Origin: Planctomycetaceae bacterium | GTDB lineage: Bacteria > Planctomycetota > Planctomycetia > Pirellulales > Thermoguttaceae | Direction: 5' to 3' | DNA length: 12,935 nt | Assembly (NCBI GenBank): GCA_031266315.1 | Contig: JAISBG010000189.1 | Coordinates: 1-12,935 of the forward strand | Shown here: positions 6,971-12,935 of the stretch, piece after piece | Layout of the letters: each line of letters opens with the position of its first letter | Position numbering within the stretch: position 1 is the first letter of the stretch | The notes under the pieces: model-generated | Told to the model about the DNA's origin: nothing | Database searches by the model: none | The model's input: the letters and a program-made list of their open reading frames with translations, nothing else | Made by a program: the position numbers and the translations under genes

Positions 6971-7123
6971 TTGTGGTCGCTTACCTAATGTTTACTTACT
7001 TTTAACAAAAATTCTACTGAATAATTACATATTTTTTAGTTATATTAATTTATGTATTTTTTTCTTGGACATTCTTTTCAGACCCCAAAATTTCAAAACA
7101 ATCAGCAAAATTGTATAACAAAA
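6971..7123. other. AT-rich intergenic stretch with repeat flank homology
   Basis: This region has no convincing gene. Its left part is the outer flank of the minus-orientation element: a half-REP unit near 6971-6985, and 7000-7019, which is the reverse complement of 4556-4575 with one difference. The remainder up to the stop codon of the HEAT-repeat gene is AT-rich with no clear terminator. Confidence 0.5.
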
Positions 7124-8731
7124 TTATAATTCCGCTGAGTTTGATACGGCTGTCTGATAATCAGTCATCCATTTTTTGAGAGCAACGGTTGCCGCATCGC
7201 GGATAATCATTGATTTATTGTCCACCAGATGTTTGATTGTTTCGACGGCTTCCTTCGTTAAAATTGTTGACAACGCCGAAAGAGCCGCACAACGAACATT
7301 GACATCATCATCCGTTTCCGCCAGTTCAATTAACCGTTTCATAAATTGAGAACACAAACCGGTTGCCAAAACAGCAAGACATGCCGAAAGACGACGAACC
7401 GGAATCGGTGAAAAAAGATCATCACGAAGAACCGTCAATGTATTCGGATCAATACAATAAACATAACGTCCCATCGTTTTAGCCGACTCGGCGGTCATTT
7501 GGTTGATCCGTGATGTAAATGTTTCAATATGAAGTTCCGGTGTTGTTTCATAAATCGCTTTCCTGATTTCCAATTCGCGACGGTTAATCAGTTGTTCAAA
7601 TTGAGCACTCAATTCTTTCACTTCACGCGATTTAAGAATACGGAATATCATTGCCGCCGTTTCCGCGTCGGAATCGTTGACAAAATGAAGCAACATCGCG
7701 TTGACATCATCTCCCACCAAACGCCGCACCGCCACTGCCGCTGCACGACGCGATTCAACCGAATGTCGTTCAAAAAAGAAACGATAAAGAGCAACCATCT
7801 GATATTTGGGAAAACTGCTTGCCTGTAACAGTTGAACCGCACACGGTTCTAAGCCCTGAACCAATTCCGGCAAATCGGGATTTTTCGGAACCAACCACGC
7901 AAAAGACCGAAACCGTTTCAGCGCATCCTGAAATTCCTCAGCCGGATTGACTCCGACAAATTCCAACATTTGACGCACAAAAAAGGAATCAGACCGTGTT
8001 GCTAAAATCTCATCAATCACAGCAGGACTGTCAGGATCACTCAGATAACTGAGTAACAGTCTGATATAACTTCCGTGTTGACCATGCAGAAGAAGTTCCG
8101 ATACTCGCTTTCCCGCCACTGAACGATGATCGTTTGCAAGAGTCGCCATCGTTGCAAAATCTTTTTTCGTAACAATCAAAAGGCTTTGTAGTATTTCGTC
8201 AATCCCATGAACCGCGTAACGTTTAACCGGAGCATCCAACTGCTCAATAAACCATTCGCGGCGTTTATCGAAGTTTCGGCGTTCCAGTTCTGAAGCATTG
8301 AGCAAATCCGCATAAAATAATTCCGCCAATTGAAGAACCATCGCTCGCGATTCTTGCGCACGTTTTTCATTGGTTCCTTCCAGATTGGCAAGAATCGCCG
8401 GAAGTGTTTCAAAAAGTTTTTGTTCCAGAATAATAGCCGCCGCCGCTTCATGGAGTGCGTCTTTCCCATTCCGAAACGCCGTATCGGTCAGACGGAAAAG
8501 ACGATCCCGCTGCAATGATTTCGTCTGTAACCAATAGTCTTTGTCCTGAATAAAACACTTAAATAGAAGCAAGTACAACTCAGCATCTTTTTTAAGATAA
8601 AGACAATCAAATGCAAGTGTACGAATACGATCAACCGGATGACCAAGCAACTTGAGAAGAATTTCATTGGACGCCGGATTAGATGATTTACCAAGAAATT
8701 TAATCGTTTTTTCCTGAAATAACGTCGTCAT
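7124..8731 (-). CDS. HEAT-repeat domain protein of unknown function
   Basis: A 535-aa, nearly all-helical protein without signal peptide or membrane segment, so probably cytoplasmic. HEAT-like helical pairs are visible near the N-terminus (residues 24-44, ILLKLLGHPVDRIRTLAFDCL-like) and most clearly at the C-terminus. There DDDVNVRCAALSAL (474-487) and NKSMIIRDAATVALKKW (505-521) show the usual pattern of a polar turn, Arg and small hydrophobic helix. The middle (DPDSPAVIDEIL, ESRRAAAVAVRRLVGDD) is consistent with further degenerate repeats. Such solenoids normally bind other proteins; no enzyme motif is visible. The ATG at 8731 has no Shine-Dalgarno. The gene lies between two repeat-rich intergenic regions, so context gives no partner. 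Function is unknown. Confidence 0.75.
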   Translation of the reverse strand: MTTLFQEKTIKFLGKSSNPASNEILLKLLGHPVDRIRTLAFDCLYLKKDAELYLLLFKCFIQDKDYWLQTKSLQRDRLFRLTDTAFRNGKDALHEAAAAIILEQKLFETLPAILANLEGTNEKRAQESRAMVLQLAELFYADLLNASELERRNFDKRREWFIEQLDAPVKRYAVHGIDEILQSLLIVTKKDFATMATLANDHRSVAGKRVSELLLHGQHGSYIRLLLSYLSDPDSPAVIDEILATRSDSFFVRQMLEFVGVNPAEEFQDALKRFRSFAWLVPKNPDLPELVQGLEPCAVQLLQASSFPKYQMVALYRFFFERHSVESRRAAAVAVRRLVGDDVNAMLLHFVNDSDAETAAMIFRILKSREVKELSAQFEQLINRRELEIRKAIYETTPELHIETFTSRINQMTAESAKTMGRYVYCIDPNTLTVLRDDLFSPIPVRRLSACLAVLATGLCSQFMKRLIELAETDDDVNVRCAALSALSTILTKEAVETIKHLVDNKSMIIRDAATVALKKWMTDYQTAVSNSAEL

Positions 8732-8851
8732 GGAAATACATTATTAAATAATAGAACTAAAATAGTAACCGTCTATTTAACTCCTGTTACGCACCGAAGT
8801 TAAAAAGTCGGTCAAAGATACATCAACTTGGTAGGATTGCGTGTTTTCTTC
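8732..8851. other. Intergenic stretch upstream of the HEAT-repeat gene
   Basis: AT-rich near the HEAT-repeat start codon, then mixed sequence up to the second repeat family. No gene is supported. Any promoter for the HEAT-repeat gene should lie here, but no clear hexamer pair was recognised. Confidence 0.4.
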
Positions 8852-8952
8852 CACCCTGCAAGGGCAACACAAGCCAGCCCGCCGCAACGCGGCGGGTAAG
8901 TTCCCGTCCAAACAATCGCCCTGTAAGGGCAACATATAGAAGTGAATAATTG
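8852..8952 (+). repeat. Second palindromic repeat family, left copy
   Basis: A unit of about 100 bases made of three hairpins: CCCTGCAAGGG (8854-8864), CCCGCCGC-AAC-GCGGCGGG (8878-8896, eight GC-rich pairs) and GCCCTGTAAGGGC (8918-8930). It ends with AGTGAATAATTG (8941-8952). The unit returns in inverted orientation at 9005-9103. It shares no sequence with the GTRG hairpin family elsewhere in the window. The plan of a CCCTGxAAGGG hairpin, a strong GC hairpin and another CCCTGxAAGGG hairpin resembles dispersed intergenic repeats in several environmental bacterial phyla; that comparison is from memory. Confidence 0.7.
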
Positions 8953-9004
8953 ATAGTTTGCAAGTATGCTATTTACCGCAACATATTGAATCCGCTTGCG
9001 TCTC

Positions 9005-9103
9005 CAACTATTCACTAATCCACTGCCCTTTCAGGGCGAGGTGTTTTACGGTTTTACCCGCCGCGTTGCGGCGGGTTGTTATGCAATGTCCCTTCAGGAC
9101 GAA
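9005..9103 (-). repeat. Second palindromic repeat family, right (inverted) copy
   Basis: Read on the minus strand, this segment repeats the parts of the left copy in the same order: GTCCTGAAGGGAC (9089-9101), the hairpin with arms CCCGCCGC and GCGGCGGG (9057-9075), GCCCTGAAAGGGC (9025-9037), and AGTGAATAGTTG (9005-9016). The 52-base centre at 8953-9004 is not repeated. The copy sits 65 bases beyond the stop codon of the aldolase gene on that gene's strand, so the GC-rich hairpin could end or stabilise its transcript. Confidence 0.7.
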
Positions 9104-9167
9104 ATACTCTATGTCTATCTTACACACAATCTGCGAAGTAATAGAACCGGTTTGTTCACGCTCAATT

Positions 9168-10184
9168 TCAACGTCCGCAACAGCAACAACCTCCGGATTT
9201 TCCGCCTTTTTTCAACATTTCGCGGACTCCATCGAGTTGTCCGGTGCTGCCGAGTACAGAATTTTTGTGAATAATGTATTCGGCGTAGGCTTGCATGAAA
9301 ATTTTTCCCGGCGGGCGAAGATCGAAATTACCCGGATCATCACGGAATTGTTCACGGTGAATCGCACACCACACCAAACGTCCGTCCGTGTCAATATTAA
9401 TCTTTGTCACACCAAGTTTGGCAGCGGGAAGATATTGTTTTTCATCGACACCGCTTGCGTCTTTGAGTTTTCCGCCGGCATTGTTGATCCGTTCAACCCA
9501 TTCATGGGGAACACTACTGCTGCCGTGCATGACCAACGGGAAATTATACGGAATTGCTTTTTGAATTTTTTCCAGAACATCAAAATGCAAACCTTGTTTG
9601 CCGGTGAATTTGAACGCGCCGTGCGAAGTTCCGATAGCAACCGCTAGAGAATCAACACCGGTTTTTTCGATAAACTCTGCCGCCTGAGCCGGATCGGTCA
9701 ATTTGACACTTCCGACAACATCTTCTTCGACACCGCCGAGTTGACCCAGTTCCGCCTCAACAACAATATTTTTAGCGTGGGCTTTCTCAACTACTTTTTT
9801 CGTAATTTCAACATTTTTGGCGAATTCTTCGTGAGAAGCATCAATCATGACGGAACTGTAAAATCCGCTGTCGATACAGTCATAACAGGCTTCTTCAGTG
9901 CCGTGATCAAGATGAACCGCGAAAATTGCTTCTGGAAACACTTCATCGGCAGCACGGATTAACGCTTCGAGCATTCGTTTGTCGCTGTAAGAACGCGCAC
10001 CGCGTGAAATTTGAATAATAAACGGCGCACTGGTTGCAGAATCAACAGGGTCTTCATTTTTAGCTTTTTTGCCAAGATTTCCACGAAACAGACCGACTGT
10101 TTGCTCAAGGTTGTTGATATTATACGCACCAATAGCGTATTGACCGTAAGCATGGCGGAACAAATCTTTTGTAGTAACAATCAT
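9168..10184 (-). CDS. fba: Class II fructose-1,6-bisphosphate aldolase
   Basis: Zinc-dependent cytosolic aldolase that cleaves fructose-1,6-bisphosphate to dihydroxyacetone phosphate and glyceraldehyde-3-phosphate, or the reverse, in glycolysis and gluconeogenesis. At 338 aa the length is normal. Visible family motifs are HLDHG (91-95, metal ligand H91 or H94 and catalytic D93), EAELGQLGG (143-151), GTSHGAFKF (185-193, metal ligand H188), VMHGSSSVP (218-226, metal ligand H220) and NIDTDGR (263-269). The segment IQISRGARSYSDKRML matches the subclass found in spirochaetes and related bacteria. AGGAG at 10191-10195 on the plus strand (as CTCCT) lies six bases from ATG 10184, the best Shine-Dalgarno in the window, and fixes the start. 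The tail is odd: GGCCCCGR with four consecutive cysteines (333-336). The metallopeptidase gene lies 101 bases upstream on the same strand. Confidence 0.95.
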   Translation of the reverse strand: MIVTTKDLFRHAYGQYAIGAYNINNLEQTVGLFRGNLGKKAKNEDPVDSATSAPFIIQISRGARSYSDKRMLEALIRAADEVFPEAIFAVHLDHGTEEACYDCIDSGFYSSVMIDASHEEFAKNVEITKKVVEKAHAKNIVVEAELGQLGGVEEDVVGSVKLTDPAQAAEFIEKTGVDSLAVAIGTSHGAFKFTGKQGLHFDVLEKIQKAIPYNFPLVMHGSSSVPHEWVERINNAGGKLKDASGVDEKQYLPAAKLGVTKINIDTDGRLVWCAIHREQFRDDPGNFDLRPPGKIFMQAYAEYIIHKNSVLGSTGQLDGVREMLKKGGKSGGCCCCGR

Positions 10185-10285
10185 ATTATTCTCCTAACTG
10201 ATTGGAAAATGGAGCCAAAGTAAAGTAAAAGTTAAATTTATTATATTCCGGCGGTATAAAAACGTAAAGCCCCCCGCAAAACCGG

Positions 10286-10678
10286 TTATCCATAACCGAG
10301 TTGGTCGAGTTCTTTTTCGTCGAGACCGTGAAAGTGTCCTAATTCATGCAGGAGTGTGATACGGATTTGCCGGCGAAGTTCTGTCCGGCTGAAAATTCCT
10401 TGATCGTTGAACGCCTGAGCGTAAATTCCACGACGAAACAAGATAACAGTGTTGGGAAGTTGCGGATTCCGCTCATACCTTTCGCCAAGAGCAACTCCAA
10501 CAAAACAACCGCAAAGTTCTTCGTCAGATTTTATTTCCATATCCCGCATCATCCGGCGTGAAGGACAATCTTCGACATGCAACGGAATTTCTTCGAGTAT
10601 TCGCCGGATTTTTTTCGGAAGCCGGTCAAGAACCCACGCAACCTGTTTGTCAAAATATTCACGTTTGGAAGGAGTCAT
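10286..10678 (-). CDS. Small zincin-like metallopeptidase family protein
   Basis: A 130-aa protein of the small bacterial metallopeptidase family with a minimal zincin fold (DUF1025/PF06262-like). The zinc motif HELGHFHGLD (111-120) lies near the C-terminus, followed by EKELDQLG, the usual ending of this family. The N-terminal half has the typical FDKQVAWVLDRLPKKIRRIL helix and an IPLHVEDCPS segment. The segment VILFRRGIYAQAF (78-90) probably forms the strands before the active-site helix. No signal peptide is present, so it should be cytoplasmic; substrates of this family are not well established. No Shine-Dalgarno is visible before ATG 10678. It may share a transcript with the aldolase gene 101 bases downstream, although that gene has its own strong ribosome binding site. 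Confidence 0.85.
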   Translation of the reverse strand: MTPSKREYFDKQVAWVLDRLPKKIRRILEEIPLHVEDCPSRRMMRDMEIKSDEELCGCFVGVALGERYERNPQLPNTVILFRRGIYAQAFNDQGIFSRTELRRQIRITLLHELGHFHGLDEKELDQLGYG

Positions 10679-10882
10679 GGAAAAAGTAAAAAGTTGCGAA
10701 AAATAAAATCGGTCGGAATAGGAGAAAAGAGGAGTTTATACGGGATTATCTGATATTTCCGGCTGTTTTTCAATACTACTGTGAAAAAGTAGAGAGGACT
10801 TGCGTTCAATCTTGGTAAGGTGGTAAAATATTCGTTAAATTGTTTATTCAGCTTACGGTTTAAAATATTAATGGTAGCGATT
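10679..10882. other. Divergent intergenic region
   Basis: This 204-base region separates the minus-strand metallopeptidase gene from the plus-strand AAA-ATPase gene, so it should hold promoters in both directions. A possible plus-strand pair is TTGCGT (10800-10805) and TAAAAT (10824-10829) with 18-base spacing; the -35 match is weak. Open frames that cross the region have no recognisable content. Confidence 0.35.
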
Positions 10883-12415
10883 ATGTCAAACAACAGAAAA
10901 TTACCAATCGGCATACAGGATTTTGAAGACCTGCGTACCAATGATTATTTGTATGTGGATAAAACAATATATGTTTACCAACTGAAAACAGATGGAAAAC
11001 CTTATTTTCTCAGTCGTCCTCGCCGTTTTGGTAAGAGTCTTTTTCTTTCCACGCTCAAGGCGTACTTTCTTGGCAAGAAGGAACTTTTTGACGGGTTGGC
11101 AATTGCGGAGTTGGAAAAAGATTGGTTGGAATATCCCGTTTTTCATCTGGATTTTAACAAAGCCGCTTATCAAAATGATCAGGTGCTCAGTGATGTTATT
11201 GATGAAATTTTGAAACAGTATGAAGCGGAATGGAAAGTTACCGATATTGCCGCGATATTATCGTTACGTTTCGATAATCTAATACAAACCGCTTACAAAA
11301 AAACGGGTCGTAAAGTTGTTGTTCTGATTGACGAATATGACAAGCCGTTGGTCAATACCCTTGATAATGCGGAAGTCAATCAATCAATGCGCGACATTCT
11401 GAAAGGTTTTTACGGAGTCTTGAAAAGTGCGGATGCGTATTTGCGATTTGTATTTCTTACGGGAGTAACGAAATTTTCAAAGGTTAGTGTTTTTAGTGAT
11501 TTGAATCATTTGATGGATATTAGTTTGAACCGGAAATACGCCGGTATTTGCGGAATATCCGAAACAGAACTAACACGATATTTTGCACCGGAAATCAAAA
11601 AATTATCAGAGCAAACCAATCTCTCTTATGATGAAACATTTGCGAAACTAAAAAAACATTACAACGGTTACCATTTTTGTGAGAACACGGAGGGTGTGTA
11701 CAATCCGTTTAGTTTGTTAAACACTTTTGGTGCGGGTAATTTTCGTAATTATTGGTACGCAACCGGTACACCGACTTTTCTTGTAAAAATGCTTAAAGAA
11801 GGCGATTTCGAAATTCCTGATTTAGAAAACGATGTCCATATTTCTGTTGCCGATATTACTAATTACAAAATCGGTTTGAATGATCCGGTACCAATTCTTT
11901 ACCAAACCGGTTATCTGACGATTAAGAAGTATGATACGGAATTTGACGAATTTATATTAGGATTTCCTAATGAGGAAGTAAAGTTCAGTTTTTTAAAAGA
12001 ATTGTTACCGGCTTATGTTCCCCAATATGCGACTAACCAACATTTTTCGGCGGTGTCTTTTATCAAAACACTTCGAGCCGGAAATATTGATGGTTTTATG
12101 GACAATTTACGTGCGTTTTACAGTAGTATTCCTTACGATTTGATGAAAAAGGAAAGCAAAGAGGAACGTTATTATCAGTTCATTTTCTATCTTCTCGTAA
12201 CACTCATGGGGCAATTTATACAAACGGAAGTAAGAACCGCATCTGGTCGTGTTGATGCGGTAATCAAAACGGCGGACACGATTTTTGTTTTTGAACTTAA
12301 AATGGCAAATCACGGCACTGCGGAAGAGGCTCTTGCACAAATTGATTCTAAAGATTATTTGGTTCCTTTATACCACCGACGGACGAAGAGTTGTCAAAGT
12401 TGGTGCGGAATTTAG
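10883..12415 (+). CDS. AAA-ATPase-like / PD-(D/E)XK nuclease-fold protein, C-terminus frameshifted
   Basis: A member of the AAA-ATPase-like plus DUF1703 (PD-(D/E)XK superfamily) proteins, common in gut and anaerobic bacteria and often present in many copies; their role is not established. The N-terminal signature LPIGIQDFEDLR...YLYVDKT (7-28) is followed by the Walker A region SRPRRFGKSLFLSTL (44-58). Walker B is VVVLIDEYDKPL (145-156). TGVTKFSKVSVFSDLNHL (193-210) is a conserved central block. The nuclease-like core near the end has GRVDAVI (D458), FELK (E471, K473) and a Q486/Y492 pair, so the putative catalytic residues are intact. The start at 10883 (MSNNRKLPIG) fits the family; an in-frame ATG at 10820 would add 21 unlikely residues. 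After VP495 the frame shifts by one base and ends early at 510 aa; the expected ending follows in another frame. Confidence 0.85.
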   Translation: MSNNRKLPIGIQDFEDLRTNDYLYVDKTIYVYQLKTDGKPYFLSRPRRFGKSLFLSTLKAYFLGKKELFDGLAIAELEKDWLEYPVFHLDFNKAAYQNDQVLSDVIDEILKQYEAEWKVTDIAAILSLRFDNLIQTAYKKTGRKVVVLIDEYDKPLVNTLDNAEVNQSMRDILKGFYGVLKSADAYLRFVFLTGVTKFSKVSVFSDLNHLMDISLNRKYAGICGISETELTRYFAPEIKKLSEQTNLSYDETFAKLKKHYNGYHFCENTEGVYNPFSLLNTFGAGNFRNYWYATGTPTFLVKMLKEGDFEIPDLENDVHISVADITNYKIGLNDPVPILYQTGYLTIKKYDTEFDEFILGFPNEEVKFSFLKELLPAYVPQYATNQHFSAVSFIKTLRAGNIDGFMDNLRAFYSSIPYDLMKKESKEERYYQFIFYLLVTLMGQFIQTEVRTASGRVDAVIKTADTIFVFELKMANHGTAEEALAQIDSKDYLVPLYHRRTKSCQSWCGI

Positions 12416-12455
12416 CGACGAAGAACGCGGACTAAGCCGTTGGAAAATAGGATAA
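12369..12455 (+). pseudogene. Displaced C-terminal tail of the AAA-ATPase/PD-(D/E)XK gene
   Basis: Starting at 12369 and read one base out of phase with the main frame, the sequence encodes YTTDGRRVVKVGAEFSDEER then GLSRWKIG and stops at 12453-12455. This is the normal conserved ending of the family, which usually continues directly from YLVP. Removing one T from the TTT at 12367-12369 would restore a 523-aa protein. The tail is intact and well conserved, so the shift is recent, a sequencing or assembly error, or bypassed by slippage. Confidence 0.8.
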
Positions 12456-12540
12456 TAAGTTTAACGAAAATATAAGCGGAAGTTCCTTTTAAAAATAAAC
12501 AACTGAACAATAACACGGTAACCGTTTTAACTGGTTAGTT

Positions 12541-12935
12541 TTACACGTTGAAAATAGTTTCCAGATCACTGCTTGCGGTGTTGACAATCCGAATACGTTG
12601 GAGCAATGCCCTGAAACGCGGGTCGGTTTGGCTTTCCTGAAAACGGGACGATTGCTGTAGATTGAGCGGTGTCGAAGTAATAAGAATTAACTCCGCACTA
12701 GGATCAATTTGTGAAACCGCTTTAAACAATGTTTGGGCTAAACCGTCTTCACGGCTTGGTTCTGCCAACGCCAGACGATATAAAATACTCTCGACAATTG
12801 GCAGGCAAATCGGACCGTAAAGATAATCATTGTATCCGGTATTGGTTGAGAAAAACAGGTTGCAGCCGCCGCGCCGTGTGAGTTCGGAAACAAGAGTTGC
12901 GGTAAAACTGATTGCCAGTACAAAATTTTCGCGTT
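12541..12935 (-). CDS. DUF58 domain-containing protein (C-terminal part, runs off the window)
   Basis: The minus-strand frame is open from the window edge to a stop at 12541 and gives the last 131 codons, so the start lies beyond 12935. It begins RENFVLAISFTATLVSELTR, resembling the EIAVSLAASL-type helix of DUF58 proteins. It continues through RLALAEPSREDGLAQTLFKA, a beta strand AELILITSTPLNL, and the ending RIRIVNTASSDLETIFNV. These match by eye the C-terminal part of planctomycete DUF58 proteins (von Willebrand A-like fold), which are usually encoded beside MoxR ATPases and transglutaminase-like genes; those neighbours would lie outside the window. A short internal TTG start at 12768 is not a real start, because the frame continues upstream with family-like sequence. 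The gene converges with the AAA-ATPase gene. Confidence 0.65.
   Translation of the reverse strand, partial: RENFVLAISFTATLVSELTRRGGCNLFFSTNTGYNDYLYGPICLPIVESILYRLALAEPSREDGLAQTLFKAVSQIDPSAELILITSTPLNLQQSSRFQESQTDPRFRALLQRIRIVNTASSDLETIFNV

Noticed and set aside
8958..9647. Plus-strand frame of 229 codons overlapping the aldolase gene and the second repeat family
   Set aside because: Its first part translates a repeat and the rest is antisense to the aldolase, whose motifs are unmistakable.
10284..10297. GGTTAT-CC-ATAACC palindrome at the end of the metallopeptidase gene as a terminator
   Set aside because: It overlaps the last codons, has only a two-base centre and no T tract, and is explained by coding sequence.
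10675..10941. Small minus-strand frame in the divergent intergenic region
   Set aside because: It overlaps the starts of two supported genes, has no ribosome binding site, and its product shows no recognisable features.

Overview
This window looks like part of a bacterial chromosome, moderately AT-rich by eye, probably from a planctomycete-like organism (Planctomycetota or a related PVC lineage). The evidence is the mix of genes: a very large secreted carbohydrate-active protein, a planctomycete-style DUF58 C-terminus, a HEAT-repeat protein, and several genes without a Shine-Dalgarno sequence. An AAA-ATPase/PD-(D/E)XK gene of a type common in anaerobic and gut bacteria adds a weak hint of a host-associated or anaerobic lifestyle. 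The taxonomy is an inference from protein style, not a database match.

Layout from left to right: an intergenic stretch with one complete copy of a 141-bp repeat (150-290); an AT-rich leader with an imperfect inverted repeat (456-502); a secreted 1312-aa multidomain putative glycoside hydrolase (581-4519, +); a convergent intergenic region with a second full repeat copy and a truncated one; the translation factor EttA (4858-6534, -); a cluster of three more repeat copies (6587-6970); a HEAT-repeat protein (7124-8731, -); a different repeat family arranged as an inverted pair (8852-9103); class II fructose-bisphosphate aldolase (9168-10184, -); a small HExxH metallopeptidase (10286-10678, -); a divergent intergenic region; an AAA-ATPase/PD-(D/E)XK protein with a one-base frameshift near its C-terminus (10883-12415, +); and the C-terminal part of a DUF58 protein running off the window (12541-12935, -).

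The genes do not form one pathway. Aldolase and metallopeptidase may be co-transcribed, but the rest are single housekeeping or accessory genes. The most striking content is non-coding: nine hairpins in three intergenic regions, each with a 10-bp stem, a GCT/AGC triloop and a GTAG or GTGG tetranucleotide directly at the stem foot. The stems differ in sequence but keep pairing through compensatory changes. This is the hallmark of REP/BIME elements mobilised by RAYT (TnpA-REP, Y1 HUH family) transposases. Finding such a family in what may be a planctomycete is the best candidate here for something under-described. No transposase gene is present in the window.
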